A DNA stretch of 52,647 nucleotides from Clostridia bacterium (lineage in GTDB: Bacteria; Bacillota; Clostridia; Christensenellales; UBA3700), in contig JAIDRT010000074.1 in the NCBI GenBank assembly GCA_029061605.1, positions 1 through 52,647 of the forward strand, written 5' to 3'. The position numbers were made by a program, and so were the translations under genes. This document shows positions 33,822 to 44,200 of the stretch, one piece after another; positions within the stretch are counted from its first letter, which is position 1, and each line of letters opens with the position of its first letter. Below the pieces are notes generated by a model. It saw only the letters and a program-made list of their open reading frames with translations, searched no databases and was not told where the DNA came from.

Positions 33822-35228
33822 TTAAGCGAAAAAATCTTTGACAATTTGTTTACCGCCAAAACGCAATACTTTGCCATCTTTGATATGTATTGCCACGTCG
33901 CAGAGGGCGTCGGCGCACCGTATATCGTGAGTGACGGTTATCATTGTGTTGCCTGTCTGCATATGAATTTCATTAAGCGCATTGACAAGTCTCTTAAGTC
34001 CGTCATAATCCTGTCCTACCGTCGGCTCGTCCAATATGAGCACGTCGGGATTGCCTGCGACGACAGCCGCTATTGACACAAGTCTTTTTTGCCCCTGCGA
34101 AAGCGACTGAGGATGTCTGTCAAGCAAATGCGACACACCCAAGACATTTTCAATATGGATTGCGTAATCCTTACTCTCGGCGCACAGTTCAATTTCCTCT
34201 CTGACTGTGGGCATAAAGAGTTGATAATCGGGATTTTGATATACTACGCCTACTCTTTTATAAAACTTTCTTGAGCCTCTGCTTTGACCGAGTTTTTCGT
34301 CAATATACTGGTATATCTTACCGCCGCTGGGTTTGCTTAATCTTGCTATGAGTCTCAGCAAAGTCGTCTTTCCGCAACCGTTTTCCCCAAGTAACAATAC
34401 TCTTCCGCCTTTGGGTATCTGACAACTTATATCTTGCAGAATATCTCTCTTCTTTACGGAAAACCTAACTTCTTTTATATCGAAGACGCTGTCTTTGATT
34501 TCAAATGGTGGGCATTTGTCGTCTATTGCTTTTGTCTGCGCTCTCAAAAACGCCTCTCTGTCGTCTATCTCAACGGCTTTGCCCCTTATAATATGCCAAA
34601 CTCTGTCAATAAATGGCATAACCATATCAAGTCTGTGTTCTACGATAAGTACCGCATATCCTGCCTTAGCCAAGGACTTGAGAGTATCCATAAGCAAAGC
34701 GCCGCCCTCTCTGTCCAAATTTGCTAGAGGCTCGTCCAATATGACGATTTTCTGTCCCATTGCAAGCGTCGACGCTGTGATAAGTCTCTGCTTCTGTCCT
34801 CCCGAAAGCGACCTCGTCTTCCACTCAGGCGAAAGTCGCATAAGATTGCATACGATATCTATCTGCTTTGATATCTTCTGCGGAGTAAACGCCAAATTTT
34901 CACAGCCAAAGGCAATTTCGTCCTCAACAATCTTGTGTACGATTTGTTCGTCGGCATTTTGCAAGACAATGCCCACCTTACGGCATATATCACCCATCTT
35001 CTTGCCTGCTATACTTTGTCCGTCAATAAGTACTTCTCCCTCAAGCGTTCCGCCGTTGACGTTGGGAATTATACCGCAGATAATTGACGCAAGAGTGCTT
35101 TTGCCCTCTCCCGAGTGTCCCGCTATGAGCGTGATTTCGCCGTATTGCATATCAAAATCAACACCGTCGAGTATCTTAGTCTTTCCGTCGTAAGAAAAGG
35201 ATATTTTATTTAATTTAACTGCGCTCAT
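33822..35228 (-). CDS. ECF transporter ATPase, two fused ABC domains (EcfA1-EcfA2)
   Basis: A 468-residue cytoplasmic protein with two complete ABC ATPase domains. The first has Walker A GHSGEGKSTL, signature SLSGGQKQR and Walker B VILDEPLANLD. The second has GENGCGKTTL, SLSQGQKR and LILDEPTVGQD. Such fusions power energy-coupling-factor importers together with EcfT and an S component, both encoded directly upstream. The ATG overlaps the EcfT stop in ATGA, so translation is coupled. It is the last gene of the seven-gene operon. Confidence 0.93.
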   Translation of the reverse strand: MSAVKLNKISFSYDGKTKILDGVDFDMQYGEITLIAGHSGEGKSTLASIICGIIPNVNGGTLEGEVLIDGQSIAGKKMGDICRKVGIVLQNADEQIVHKIVEDEIAFGCENLAFTPQKISKQIDIVCNLMRLSPEWKTRSLSGGQKQRLITASTLAMGQKIVILDEPLANLDREGGALLMDTLKSLAKAGYAVLIVEHRLDMVMPFIDRVWHIIRGKAVEIDDREAFLRAQTKAIDDKCPPFEIKDSVFDIKEVRFSVKKRDILQDISCQIPKGGRVLLLGENGCGKTTLLRLIARLSKPSGGKIYQYIDEKLGQSRGSRKFYKRVGVVYQNPDYQLFMPTVREEIELCAESKDYAIHIENVLGVSHLLDRHPQSLSQGQKRLVSIAAVVAGNPDVLILDEPTVGQDYDGLKRLVNALNEIHMQTGNTMITVTHDIRCADALCDVAIHIKDGKVLRFGGKQIVKDFFA

Positions 35229-35899
35229 AACACCACCGCCAATACGCCGCCGACTATAAGTCCCACTATAAAGAGCAAATCAGTCCAAGCGAATATCTCT
35301 TTTTTATACACGCTGTATTTTACTTTGCCCAGCGCAAAACCTCTCGTCTCCACGCTTAAAGACAGCGTATCAGAGATTTTGACAAGTCGCATTACAAGGG
35401 GTATCAAGAATGCTCTGTACCACACTTTGGGATTGAATACGCTGCCTGCGCCTCTCGTCTTGACCGCCTCTCTAATTCTCTTGATTTCTCCTTTCAGCAC
35501 AGGGACGAAAGACGTCGAAATAAGCATACCCAAAGTAATGGCTCTTGGCGCGCGCATTTGCGAAAGATTTCTCGTCAATGCCACCGACTCGACGCTCATT
35601 CCTATCGCCGCCGCCAAAAACAGCGAGCCAAAACGGTTTGCCATTGAAAGCGCCGAAAGCGAAGAGCCTGTCACTGCATAAAAAATTCCTGCGAATGCTC
35701 CGCCGATTATGACAAATGCGGGAAGTATTCTAAGACAGCCTTTGTACAATCCAAAAATCAACAACCACGCATAGGCGCACAGCAAAAAGTAAGAACATCT
35801 CTCAGACTTTGCAGTGACAAGTCCAAAGACGAGCAGAAAAAGACTCGCCGCAATGGCTACGAGCGGATAAATACCTCTTTTTATTTTAAAGAAACTCAT
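35225..35899 (-). CDS. ECF transporter transmembrane component EcfT
   Basis: A 224-residue membrane protein with about five helices. It has the two cytoplasmic coupling motifs expected of EcfT, here KTRGAG and ETRGFALG (family consensus Ala-Arg-Gly), after the helix carrying VPVLKGEIKRIREA. It couples ATP hydrolysis by the double ATPase to the S component. It shares ATGA overlaps with both neighbours. Confidence 0.9.
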   Translation of the reverse strand: MSFFKIKRGIYPLVAIAASLFLLVFGLVTAKSERCSYFLLCAYAWLLIFGLYKGCLRILPAFVIIGGAFAGIFYAVTGSSLSALSMANRFGSLFLAAAIGMSVESVALTRNLSQMRAPRAITLGMLISTSFVPVLKGEIKRIREAVKTRGAGSVFNPKVWYRAFLIPLVMRLVKISDTLSLSVETRGFALGKVKYSVYKKEIFAWTDLLFIVGLIVGGVLAVVL

Positions 35900-36606
35900 T
35901 TCTTCAACACTCCGGCTTTACGGAGTTCTCTGCCTATCAGCATACCTACGACAGATCCCACGAAACACAGCGCAACTATCGCAATCGTCATACCTATAAT
36001 CACGCCGGGATGAGTTCCGCCCAAAAACATAGACACAGCCTTTTTCTCCTCTCCGCTCACAGAATAAAATACGTTGTAGTACATATACAGGAAAGGCACC
36101 GTCATAGGCATATAAAGCGTACCCGCCAATACGCACGCCCAGTCGTTTTTATATCCTCTGAATATCAAGACCACTAATATTTCCACGATCAATGCGCAGA
36201 CCATAAGCAACGCCATAGGCGGAAACATCAAAATCAAAAAGCAAGAAATGAATATCGACATAAAGAGCAAAGATCCGACTTTGCGTACTTTCATCATTCC
36301 TATGACAGGAAAAATAGAAAACTGCAATCCCAATCCCAATTGAATAATACCAAACAACGGAACGTTGACAAGAAGCGGCATAATTGCGCCAGTCACCAAA
36401 GTACAAGCCGTGATTATTGCCAAAAATACTATGTCTTTTATCTTATACTTTTGAAAGATCTTGTTTTCGCTCAACTCTTCGTACTGCTTATCTTTGGTCG
36501 CGCTTGCAGTCGAAACGAGTTCCGCCGACGCCTCTTGCTCCGCATCGGAATTTTGAAGATTTTCTATCAACAAATCTGCAATATCGTTTTTCTTTTTCTC
36601 TTCCAT
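35896..36606 (-). CDS. MptD-family ECF transporter substrate-binding (S) component
   Basis: A 236-residue membrane protein with about five or six helices after an acidic, Ala/Glu-rich cytoplasmic N-terminus of 55 residues. The core (KIKDIVFLAIITACTLVTGAI, then GTLYMPMTVPFLY and FLGGTHPGVIIGMT) fits the Trep_Strep/MptD family of ECF S components, whose substrates are mostly unproven. Placement directly before EcfT and the fused ATPase, and after two exporter-fold ABC genes, matches the mpt-type gene order. AAGGAG precedes the ATG. A metal chelate or siderophore is the best guess for its substrate, by context. Confidence 0.88.
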   Translation of the reverse strand: MEEKKKNDIADLLIENLQNSDAEQEASAELVSTASATKDKQYEELSENKIFQKYKIKDIVFLAIITACTLVTGAIMPLLVNVPLFGIIQLGLGLQFSIFPVIGMMKVRKVGSLLFMSIFISCFLILMFPPMALLMVCALIVEILVVLIFRGYKNDWACVLAGTLYMPMTVPFLYMYYNVFYSVSGEEKKAVSMFLGGTHPGVIIGMTIAIVALCFVGSVVGMLIGRELRKAGVLKK

Positions 36607-36629
36607 TTTACTCTCCTTAATTATCGGCT

Positions 36630-38318
36630 TTAATTTTTGCTCTCACTTATTCTTCCTTCTTTGATTGTATAAACTCTGTCGGCGATAGCCATTGTAGATA
36701 GTCTATGTGACACCAAAATTATGCAATTGTCCTTTCTATGCTTGGCAAGCGAACGCAAAATTATCCCTTCGTTGATACTGTCGACGTTGCTCGTAGGCTC
36801 GTCGAGAAGGATCAATTTACTTCCGCTCAAAAATGCTCTTGCAAGTCCTATTCTCTGCTTTTCTCCCGCGCTGAGATTATCTCCCGAAAGACCGACTTTG
36901 GACTGATAACCGTTGGGCAAACTCATAATCAAATCGTGTACTGACGCTTTTTTGCAAGCATCTTGCATTTCTTCAATAGTAGCGTCGGGCTTTGCCAATC
37001 TGAGATTTTCCTCGACGGTATCGTCAAAAAGATAGGTGCTTTGACTTACCATAGTGACGTTTTTAAGAAGACTCGTGGTGTTGATATTCTCTATATCTTC
37101 GCCGTCGTATTCAATACTTCCGCCGTCCTTTTGCCAAAATCTCAAAAGTAACTTGAGAAGAGTGGACTTTCCACAACCGCTTTCGCCTACGATACCCACT
37201 ATCTCTCCTTTACGCGCGCACATATCAATATCTTTTAATACTGCAATATTCTTGTCGTATCCAAAATTCAAATCTTTGATTTCAAGCGAGTTGAAATGCA
37301 TATCTTTTGCATTTTCTATTGGCAATACGGCAGGTTGTTCTTCTATAAGATCAAGTACCCGATCGCCCGACGCAAAAGTTTGAGTCAAATTACCCGGCAA
37401 CGCCGATATTGCTATCACAGGTCCAAAACTGCCAAATATCGCGACGACAGCAATTATCATAGCCCCAACCGAAATCATATCCTGCGTATAGAGTACTACC
37501 CCCACAAAAAGCGATATGATTATAAACAAAGATACCGCAAGTTCTGTCACCGCGCTTGCATTTACGATATTTTTCTTCATACCATAAGTGAGGTCAAGCA
37601 ACTCATCGGATTTTTTGTCGACCTGCTTTTTTCTCTCGTCACCCGCATTGTGATAGGTAATATCTTTGATACCCTTGATACTGTCCATAAAATAAGCGTT
37701 GAAAAGCGAAAAAGAACGCCTATACTCCACACCGCCTTTCTTGAGCAACTTTGAAGATATGAGCGGCAAAGCGATACCTATCATCAAGTAGCCTACGATA
37801 GCAACGAGCGCAAGATAAGGACTTGCGACAATTCCCACAAAAATCGCCACTGCAAGCGACACCAAAACGGCTATGCAGATGGGCGACACGGTATGAGCGT
37901 AAAAGACTTCAAGAGTTTCAATGTCAGAAGTTATCATTGCTATGATACTGCCCTTTTTCTTACTCTCTAACTTCGCAGGACAAAGCCTTCTCAACGCTTT
38001 GAATATCTTGTCGCGCAATGTCGCCAAAAGTTTGAAGGCAATAAAGTGATTTGAGTACTGCTCGAAGTATCTCAAAAGTCCTCTCAACACTCCGCACCCA
38101 ACCGCAAGTCCTATAATAAGTCCATAGGACATAGCGATATTTTCGCCAAGCGCTTTTGCCACGCCTACCGCTCCCAAGACAGTCACGCCCATTGCGCTGA
38201 CAAATCCCAAAGAGCCGTTGATAACCGCCAAAATCATTATGTACGCAAGCGAGCCAAGCAACGCGATAAGCCCTGCCATAACCTTTATACCGCTTCTTCT
38301 CAAAGGCTTATCTTTCAT
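36630..38318 (-). CDS. ABC half-transporter (permease-ATPase), second of a pair
   Basis: A 562-residue protein with a six-helix exporter-type membrane domain (about 1-310) and a C-terminal ATPase with Walker A GESGCGKSTLLKLLLRF, signature NLSAGEKQR and Walker B ILLDEPTSNVD. It starts in an ATGA overlap with the preceding half-transporter, so the two form a heterodimer of the CydDC/IrtAB type. IrtAB and YbtPQ have this exporter fold but import siderophores, and here the downstream ECF genes make an uptake role likely. The LSAGE signature is a slightly unusual form of LSGGQ. Confidence 0.9.
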   Translation of the reverse strand: MKDKPLRRSGIKVMAGLIALLGSLAYIMILAVINGSLGFVSAMGVTVLGAVGVAKALGENIAMSYGLIIGLAVGCGVLRGLLRYFEQYSNHFIAFKLLATLRDKIFKALRRLCPAKLESKKKGSIIAMITSDIETLEVFYAHTVSPICIAVLVSLAVAIFVGIVASPYLALVAIVGYLMIGIALPLISSKLLKKGGVEYRRSFSLFNAYFMDSIKGIKDITYHNAGDERKKQVDKKSDELLDLTYGMKKNIVNASAVTELAVSLFIIISLFVGVVLYTQDMISVGAMIIAVVAIFGSFGPVIAISALPGNLTQTFASGDRVLDLIEEQPAVLPIENAKDMHFNSLEIKDLNFGYDKNIAVLKDIDMCARKGEIVGIVGESGCGKSTLLKLLLRFWQKDGGSIEYDGEDIENINTTSLLKNVTMVSQSTYLFDDTVEENLRLAKPDATIEEMQDACKKASVHDLIMSLPNGYQSKVGLSGDNLSAGEKQRIGLARAFLSGSKLILLDEPTSNVDSINEGIILRSLAKHRKDNCIILVSHRLSTMAIADRVYTIKEGRISESKN

Positions 38319-40048
38319 ACTTCCACCTCCGCTTTGACTTGTTTGTATCCCTCTTCGAGCGTCTTTTGCGTCATATAAAGTTTGCCGTATTCTCCATCAT
38401 TTTCGCAAAGTTGTATATGCGTTCCCTCTTCAACGACGCTGCCGCCTGACAACATATATATTTTATCAGCGTTGACAACGTTGGCAAGCCTATGCGATAT
38501 CACAATCACCGTTGCTTCTTTTGCAAGGCTCTCGATCTCGCGCATAATAATTGCTTCGCTCTCTATATCTATATTGGACGTAGCCTCGTCAAATACGTAG
38601 ATACTCTTCTGTGCGACCAAGTTGACAGCCAATGCAAGGCGCTGGCGCTGTCCGCCTGAGATATTTTCGCCGTCTTCGCTTATAATCTTTTCAAGTCCTC
38701 CGTTTTGCATTACAAAATCATATAGATTGACTTTCTTAAGCGCCTCAAATATTTCGTCTTGAGCGACGCCCCTTTTTGCCATACGGAAATTGTCAAGTAT
38801 GCTTTCATTGAAAATATACGTGTTGTAACTCACCACGCTGAGGTGCGAATAGTAATCGTCTCTTGACAAAGACGTCAACGCCTTGCCGCCTATCGTAATG
38901 CTGCCTTGGCAAGGTCGCAACGCGCCCGCTATAAGATTGACGACAGTAGACTTACCGCTTCCGCTTTCGCCAACGATTGCCGTCATTCCTTTATTAAAAG
39001 TCATATCCACGTTTTGAAGTACGTTTCTCTTACCGTCATATGAAAAATTCACGCCTTTGATTTCCAATACGCACCCCTCAACCTTTTCCTCTCCCCATTC
39101 AGGCAATGGAGCCTCCAATAGTCCACAAATCTTTTTGCCTGCGCTTGCTCCGTTCATTGCAACGTGGAATGCGCTGCCTAGCGCGCGGAGCGGCAAGAAA
39201 AATTCAACTGCGACCAATACCAAAAACAGCGTCATAATGGGATCAAGCCCTCTTTGGGCAACTCCCCATATCGCGACTGCGATACCTGCGCCTGCGCCGC
39301 CGTAAGCCACAAGGTCCATAATCGTCGTGCTTGCAAGTTGCATAACCAACACTTTCATAGTTATCTTGCGGAAGTCCTCAGACTTTGCATTCATTTTGTC
39401 ATTATAGACTTCGTCCGCCGAAAAAATCTTGAGTTCTTTAAGTCCCCGAACACAATCCAAAAATCCGTCGCCCATTGAGATGTACTTGCCCCAATATTTT
39501 GCAAATATCTTCTTTGCATACTTGGACACAGCAACTATAGATATAGGGATTAGCGGTACGCACGCCAAAAGCACAAGAGCCGTTTGCCAATCTATAAATA
39601 CGCATATGATAAAAAGAATAATAGGCGCGATCATTGAATAAAAGAATTGCGGAAGGTAGGACGAATAGTACAAATCGAGTTGCTCTACTCCTTCTATACT
39701 TACTTGCGTAAGTCCCGCAATATTCATACCTTCCACGCTCTTCAATCCCATTTTGAGCGTCTTGTCATAGACTTTTTGTCTGAGTTGTTTTTTTACCTTT
39801 GCGCCAAGCGACGCTTTTATCCTGCCTCCCAATATGCTCAAACACATTCTTAAAAGCGCCCCGACACCCAACAAAATTACAGGCGTAAGATACTCTTTTA
39901 ACTCCTCGCCTTTATACGCAAGTCCTATTACCCAACATATACAAGCCGTGATGCCCATATTGACGATAAGCCCCAATATGGACACCAAAATTACTTTTGC
40001 AATATCCCTTTTGTCATCTAATAACTTGAATAAATCTTTATCCAACAT
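38315..40048 (-). CDS. ABC half-transporter (permease-ATPase), first of a pair
   Basis: A 577-residue exporter-fold half-transporter. The membrane domain (about 1-320) includes the ISMGDGFLDCVRGLKELKIF segment typical of CydD-like and siderophore-type transporters. The ATPase has GESGSGKSTVVNL, signature NISGGQRQRLALA and Walker B YVFDEATSNID. Partner of the next gene through an ATGA overlap. GGGAG lies nine bases before the ATG. CydDC proper is unlikely because no cydAB is nearby and the context is ECF uptake. Confidence 0.9.
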   Translation of the reverse strand: MLDKDLFKLLDDKRDIAKVILVSILGLIVNMGITACICWVIGLAYKGEELKEYLTPVILLGVGALLRMCLSILGGRIKASLGAKVKKQLRQKVYDKTLKMGLKSVEGMNIAGLTQVSIEGVEQLDLYYSSYLPQFFYSMIAPIILFIICVFIDWQTALVLLACVPLIPISIVAVSKYAKKIFAKYWGKYISMGDGFLDCVRGLKELKIFSADEVYNDKMNAKSEDFRKITMKVLVMQLASTTIMDLVAYGGAGAGIAVAIWGVAQRGLDPIMTLFLVLVAVEFFLPLRALGSAFHVAMNGASAGKKICGLLEAPLPEWGEEKVEGCVLEIKGVNFSYDGKRNVLQNVDMTFNKGMTAIVGESGSGKSTVVNLIAGALRPCQGSITIGGKALTSLSRDDYYSHLSVVSYNTYIFNESILDNFRMAKRGVAQDEIFEALKKVNLYDFVMQNGGLEKIISEDGENISGGQRQRLALAVNLVAQKSIYVFDEATSNIDIESEAIIMREIESLAKEATVIVISHRLANVVNADKIYMLSGGSVVEEGTHIQLCENDGEYGKLYMTQKTLEEGYKQVKAEVEV

Positions 40049-40065
40049 ATAAATAACTCCCGACT

Positions 40066-40602
40066 TTAGTTATTTCCGCTTGCGCCGTCATCCTTATTTA
40101 TCGCATTGTTGCCAATAAGCGCAGACTTTGACAAATCAACTTTTATTGAAAACGCAACGTCTTTATTCATAAGAGATACTTTGCCTGTCATTGCAAGACT
40201 TGTATCTAAATTTTCCCTGTCGATCTTGAATTGATAGCCGTACATTCCGCTCTCTTCAACGCGCTGTCCCAACTCTCCGTTGAGTTTGACGTCGGAAAAA
40301 GCAGTGTTCTTGCAATAAAAAGTCAAAGTATACTCGCCGTCGCTTATAGCAAGTTTGATCTTTTCGTAACAGTTAGAGCCGATCATACTCTTGCCCATAG
40401 CGCTTGTATCGCCTATTTCGTACTCAATTGCATAAATACCGCTGGAATAGTCGTCAATATCGTAAATTTCTCCGTAAGTTCTTCCGAATTTATCCTGACC
40501 GCTTTCACTACCCAATCCGGAATTGTCACAACCGACAAAAGCCGTTATGACTGCGCACATTATGCAGAATATAGATAAGCCTATAAAAATCTTCTTTTTC
40601 AT
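40066..40602 (-). CDS. Small lipoprotein of the ECF/ABC operon
   Basis: A 178-residue exported protein. A lipoprotein signal (MKKKIFIGLSIFCIMCAVI, then lipobox FVGC) is followed by a Ser/Gly-rich linker and a beta-rich domain of about 130 residues (GIYAIEYEIGDTSAMGKSMI). The start at 40602 is supported by GGAG seven bases before; its ATG follows the YgbA stop by one base. I do not recognise the domain. By position it could bind the transported ligand or be a NEAT-like or surface accessory, but no known binding motif is visible. Confidence 0.75.
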   Translation of the reverse strand: MKKKIFIGLSIFCIMCAVITAFVGCDNSGLGSESGQDKFGRTYGEIYDIDDYSSGIYAIEYEIGDTSAMGKSMIGSNCYEKIKLAISDGEYTLTFYCKNTAFSDVKLNGELGQRVEESGMYGYQFKIDRENLDTSLAMTGKVSLMNKDVAFSIKVDLSKSALIGNNAINKDDGASGNN

Positions 40603-40603
40603 A

Positions 40604-40963
40604 TTAATCTCCTTTTTTGTCAACTTGTTTTGATTTATTTTCGTCTTTTTTTGCCTTACGCTTAAACTTAAATGTTTCCAAAATATGCTTAATGGCTACA
40701 ATTGGGTGATAAAACATAATTCTCGGTCCCGAAAATCTCATAACTTGAGAGATTTGTTCTCGCATAGACGGCTTGTAGCAATGTATCTTGCAATTTGAGC
40801 AAAACGTCTTTTGATCCCCAAACGGACACTTTTCACGGCGAACTCGAGCATAATCGGCAAGTTGAGCGCACTCGTTGCATAGCCCCTGCTTTTGCTTATG
40901 CTTTTTTCTGCAATACAATTGGATCATAAGATTGACCACTTCAATGTCTTTATCCTTCTGCAC
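40604..40963 (-). CDS. YgbA-family protein (nitrous oxide-stimulated promoter family)
   Basis: A 119-residue Cys-rich protein. The pattern C-x2-C..LADYA..R..CPFGDQKTFCSNCKIHCYKPSMR, quoted here in part, with VMRFSGPRIMFYHPI, fits the YgbA_NO family well. E. coli YgbA is induced by nitric oxide through NsrR. The Cys pattern suggests metal or Fe-S binding. The start codon is GTG with AAGGAG six bases before it. It heads the seven-gene transporter operon, just downstream of a strong promoter and three palindromic boxes. That links the family here to metal uptake, as is often seen next to feo genes. Confidence 0.88.
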   Translation of the reverse strand: MQKDKDIEVVNLMIQLYCRKKHKQKQGLCNECAQLADYARVRREKCPFGDQKTFCSNCKIHCYKPSMREQISQVMRFSGPRIMFYHPIVAIKHILETFKFKRKAKKDENKSKQVDKKGD

Positions 40964-40995
40964 TATCTACTCCTTCCGCCTTCTATCCCCATTAA

Positions 40996-41146
40996 TTAGC
41001 CTTAACTAACTTCAGCGGCAAAATAATAAAACCAACATATTAGCCAAGACTAACTTGCTGACTTTAAAAAAACCGCTTCAAGCGTTTTTCAACTATATTT
41101 TAATATGCCAAAATTATTTTGTCAAGAAAAAGTTAGCATTAAATAA
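40996..41146 (-). promoter_or_regulatory. Promoter and three TTAG-N6-CTAA boxes of the transporter operon
   Basis: On the minus strand TTGACA (41120-41125), a 17-base spacer and TAAAAT (41097-41102). Boxes: TTAGCCTTAACTAA (40996-41009), TTAGCCAAGACTAA (41040-41053) and TTAGCATTAAATAA (41133-41146), each flanked by AACTT-like bases. One lies just upstream of the -35 and two lie in the leader of about 127 bases. They resemble DtxR/IdeR-type metal boxes (TTAGG..CTAA). The regulator assignment is inferred, and the rest of this 299-base gap holds nothing else I can name. Confidence 0.6.
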
Positions 41147-41202
41147 CTTTTTCTTCAGTAAATTATATGTATCAAAAAATATATTTATTATATTTTGTTA
41201 CA

Positions 41203-41233
41203 ACAAAAAGGAGCATACGCTTGATATGCTCCT
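41203..41233 (-). terminator. Rho-independent terminator of the giant lipoprotein gene
   Basis: AGGAGCATA and TATGCTCCT pair perfectly around a 7-base loop; on the minus strand TTTTTGTTG follows. It is 30 bases beyond the stop codon. Confidence 0.88.
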
Positions 41234-41262
41234 CTAATGCAAATGCCTTAAATACCCATCGA

Positions 41263-44200
41263 CTATGCGACTTCTTCCGTTGGCTCAACTTCAACGGTAA
41301 CGCCATAGTTGTAATCTACAGGTCTGCCGTCTGGATTGAAGTTGTTATTCCAACCGCTCGGCTTGGAAGCGTGCACCGTCTTTATCGTCAATTTAGAGCA
41401 ACCTTGGAAGGCGTTTTCTTCTATGCTCGTCACTGTTGACGGAATTATCAACGTCTTTATAGCCGTGTTGCCACTAAATGCTCCTGCGCCAATAGCCGTA
41501 ACGGTATAGGTATTGTCATTATAAGTAATGACGCTTGGGATCTCATAATTCTCAACGTTGAGAATAGTATTGTTAGACGAAATCACCTTTGCCGTATTGT
41601 TGTTGAACAAGACATACTTGAAATTGGTTTCTCTACCAGTCTCTTTTGCCGTATCAATATATATTGCCGCCACGTTGTAGATAACGGTGTGTTTATTTGG
41701 ATTGACAAGCGTACCTGCAATACCTTTGAGATTTGTCAAATCGCCGATATCGCTAAGTCCAAGTTTGACATCCCAAAGCGGATTATATCCGCTTATACCC
41801 GGCAAATAAGTAGGCTCTTTTGCAACTCCGCAGTATATCGTCAAATTATCCATTCCAACAAATACAAGCATACCAATAGTCTTAACTGACGCAGGTATAT
41901 AAATCTCCTTGAGCGCCAACGCTCCGAGGAACGCATAGTCGCCAATCTCTTCAAGCGTCGAAGGCAACGTCACGGACGAAAGCATTGGATCCATATAGAA
42001 TACTTTACTCTTGATCTTCTTAAGTCCTTCGTTGAGCGTCACAGTATTGAGCAACGTCATATTTGCAAGCAACTCGTCGCCGAGTTCTGTCACGGTGTAA
42101 GCGACGTCTTTGAATACTACGCTACCCGGTACGTCTACGCTCGTAACAGAAGTGCTACCGTTATACTCTACAGCAATCGCGGTACCGTCAGCCATAAAGA
42201 TATAACTGAATACGCCCACTCTGTCCATATCTATTACGCCCCAATATAGCGTTCTCGTGCCTTCTTGCCCGCTACGATTAGAGTTCCAATACAATCCCCA
42301 ACCTGATGGAATTTCTCCGACTGCAGGTTTGCTTCTTTGAATATAAATATTTGCAGTCACTCCGCTGAATGCATAGTTGCCGACTTTTGATATCGTATCA
42401 GGGATGAATATCGTTGCGACGTTGGAGCAGCCCTCAAATGCCGATACTGCAATCTGCGTTATGCTATAAGTTGTAGTTGTATACTCAATGGTGTATATAT
42501 CGCGTTGCTGACCGGTCTTTTCGTCCGTCTCTACTACAGAAGTGAAATATGCTTTCTGATGGTCAAACTGATCAGAGATATAAGCCTTTGCAGTATTGTT
42601 GTTGATGAATTTATCTACGATTGCAGTATTGCCGTCTGCAATGAGGATATATTGGAAATCACCAACAGTATATATACCGTCTACGCCGTAGGTAACTGGT
42701 CTGTCGCTCTCGTGGAACGAAGTAAGCGAATTTCTATTCCAATACTGATCCCAACCGCTTGGCGTACCTGTCCACTTCTTTTCAGACTGAACATAAATAC
42801 CGCCTGATTCAGTAAGATTTAATCCAGAGAATACGTAAGCCTCAACTTTAGTAATAGTATTTGGAATATACACACTTCCAATTACCGTATTGCCTTTGAA
42901 CGCCTCTTTCTTAATCGTGCTGACTTTCCTGCCATTTGCCGCGATAGGAATTACAAGATTAGGTTGAGTACCTTCATAGCCTATTATTTCATTATTGTCA
43001 TTGAAGCGTAGTCCTTGCATTACGGTATTACCAAATAGCATCAGCGTGCCGTCGACAAAATCGTTTTGCATATCAAATACGGTATTGCAATTTGGATCTC
43101 TGTACCAAGAGTCGAAGTCATAGCCGTCTCTTGATATCGTAATATTTATCAGCGAGCCGTAACCCATTTCTACGGTAGAAATAAGTTCGTAAGTAGCAAG
43201 ATTGAAGTAAGTCACCTTATAATACCTCAAATCATTACGGTAATTTGCCGTGACAACCGTATCGCCTTCGACGTAACTCATCAAACCGTCCCAGCCAAGG
43301 AATACAAAGTCATACTGGACTGTCGACTGTTTTGTCGGATCTACTTCCGGCTTTGGCGATGCATTACCGTACACGACAGTAAATTCTTCGTATACGTCTT
43401 CTCCGTTCATAAACGTAACTTTGTAAGATCTAATATTTGCGTCGTAGTTTGCATATACCTCAACGTTTGCTTCAACAAACGTCAAATCTCTGCTCCAACC
43501 GCTGAAAGCATAGTCAAACTTAGGAGTAGATTCCTTGAATGGAGTTGGGATATCGTCTCTCAACAGCATATTGGTGCCGTAATCTACTGTGATTTCGCCA
43601 ATGAGCAATTTCTTATCCTCTTCGTTGAAGAATTTGACGGTATATCTTTGGATATTTCTCAAGTATATTGCGGTATAAGTGACAGTGTCTTCAACTTGGC
43701 TTTCATTTGGATCTACGCCGTCAAAGTCATCCGCACTGTCAACGATATCGTTTCCTGCGACTGCCCAACCAAGGAAAGTATACTTCCACTGTACGGTATC
43801 GTTCTTGAAAATCATTTCCGTTGGCGCAACAGGGCACTTGCCATATTCCACTTCTTGCGACTTAACAGCGCTGCCGTTGTTGATAAACGTGACGATATAC
43901 TTTCTGATAGTCTCTTTGTAAATTGCATTGACCTCCATATCTCTTGATACGTATCCAAAGTATTTGTCCCAGTCAATAAACGTAAAATCATATTGCTTAG
44001 TTGAAGATTTGTCAGTGTTTGTCGGTATTTCCGTAGATTCTGTCAGGTTTGTGCCATAAGGAACATCTTCAAGCACTTTCTGCAAACCGTGTCCGTAATT
44101 GAAGGTAACGGTATAAGTTCTCACCACTTCTTCAAATATTGCTTCAGTAGCAAAACTCTGCGTAACGCTTTCAAGCATATCCGCATTGCTCCAACCTTTA

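Noticed and set aside
38315..40048. CydDC cytochrome bd assembly exporter as the identity of the ABC pair
   Set aside because: No cydAB genes are nearby, and the pair is translationally linked to an MptD-type ECF module, which favours a siderophore-type importer.
40964..41262. Riboswitch in the leader of the transporter operon
   Set aside because: The leader is dominated by the TTAG..CTAA boxes and AT-rich sequence; I could not fold it into any known riboswitch class.
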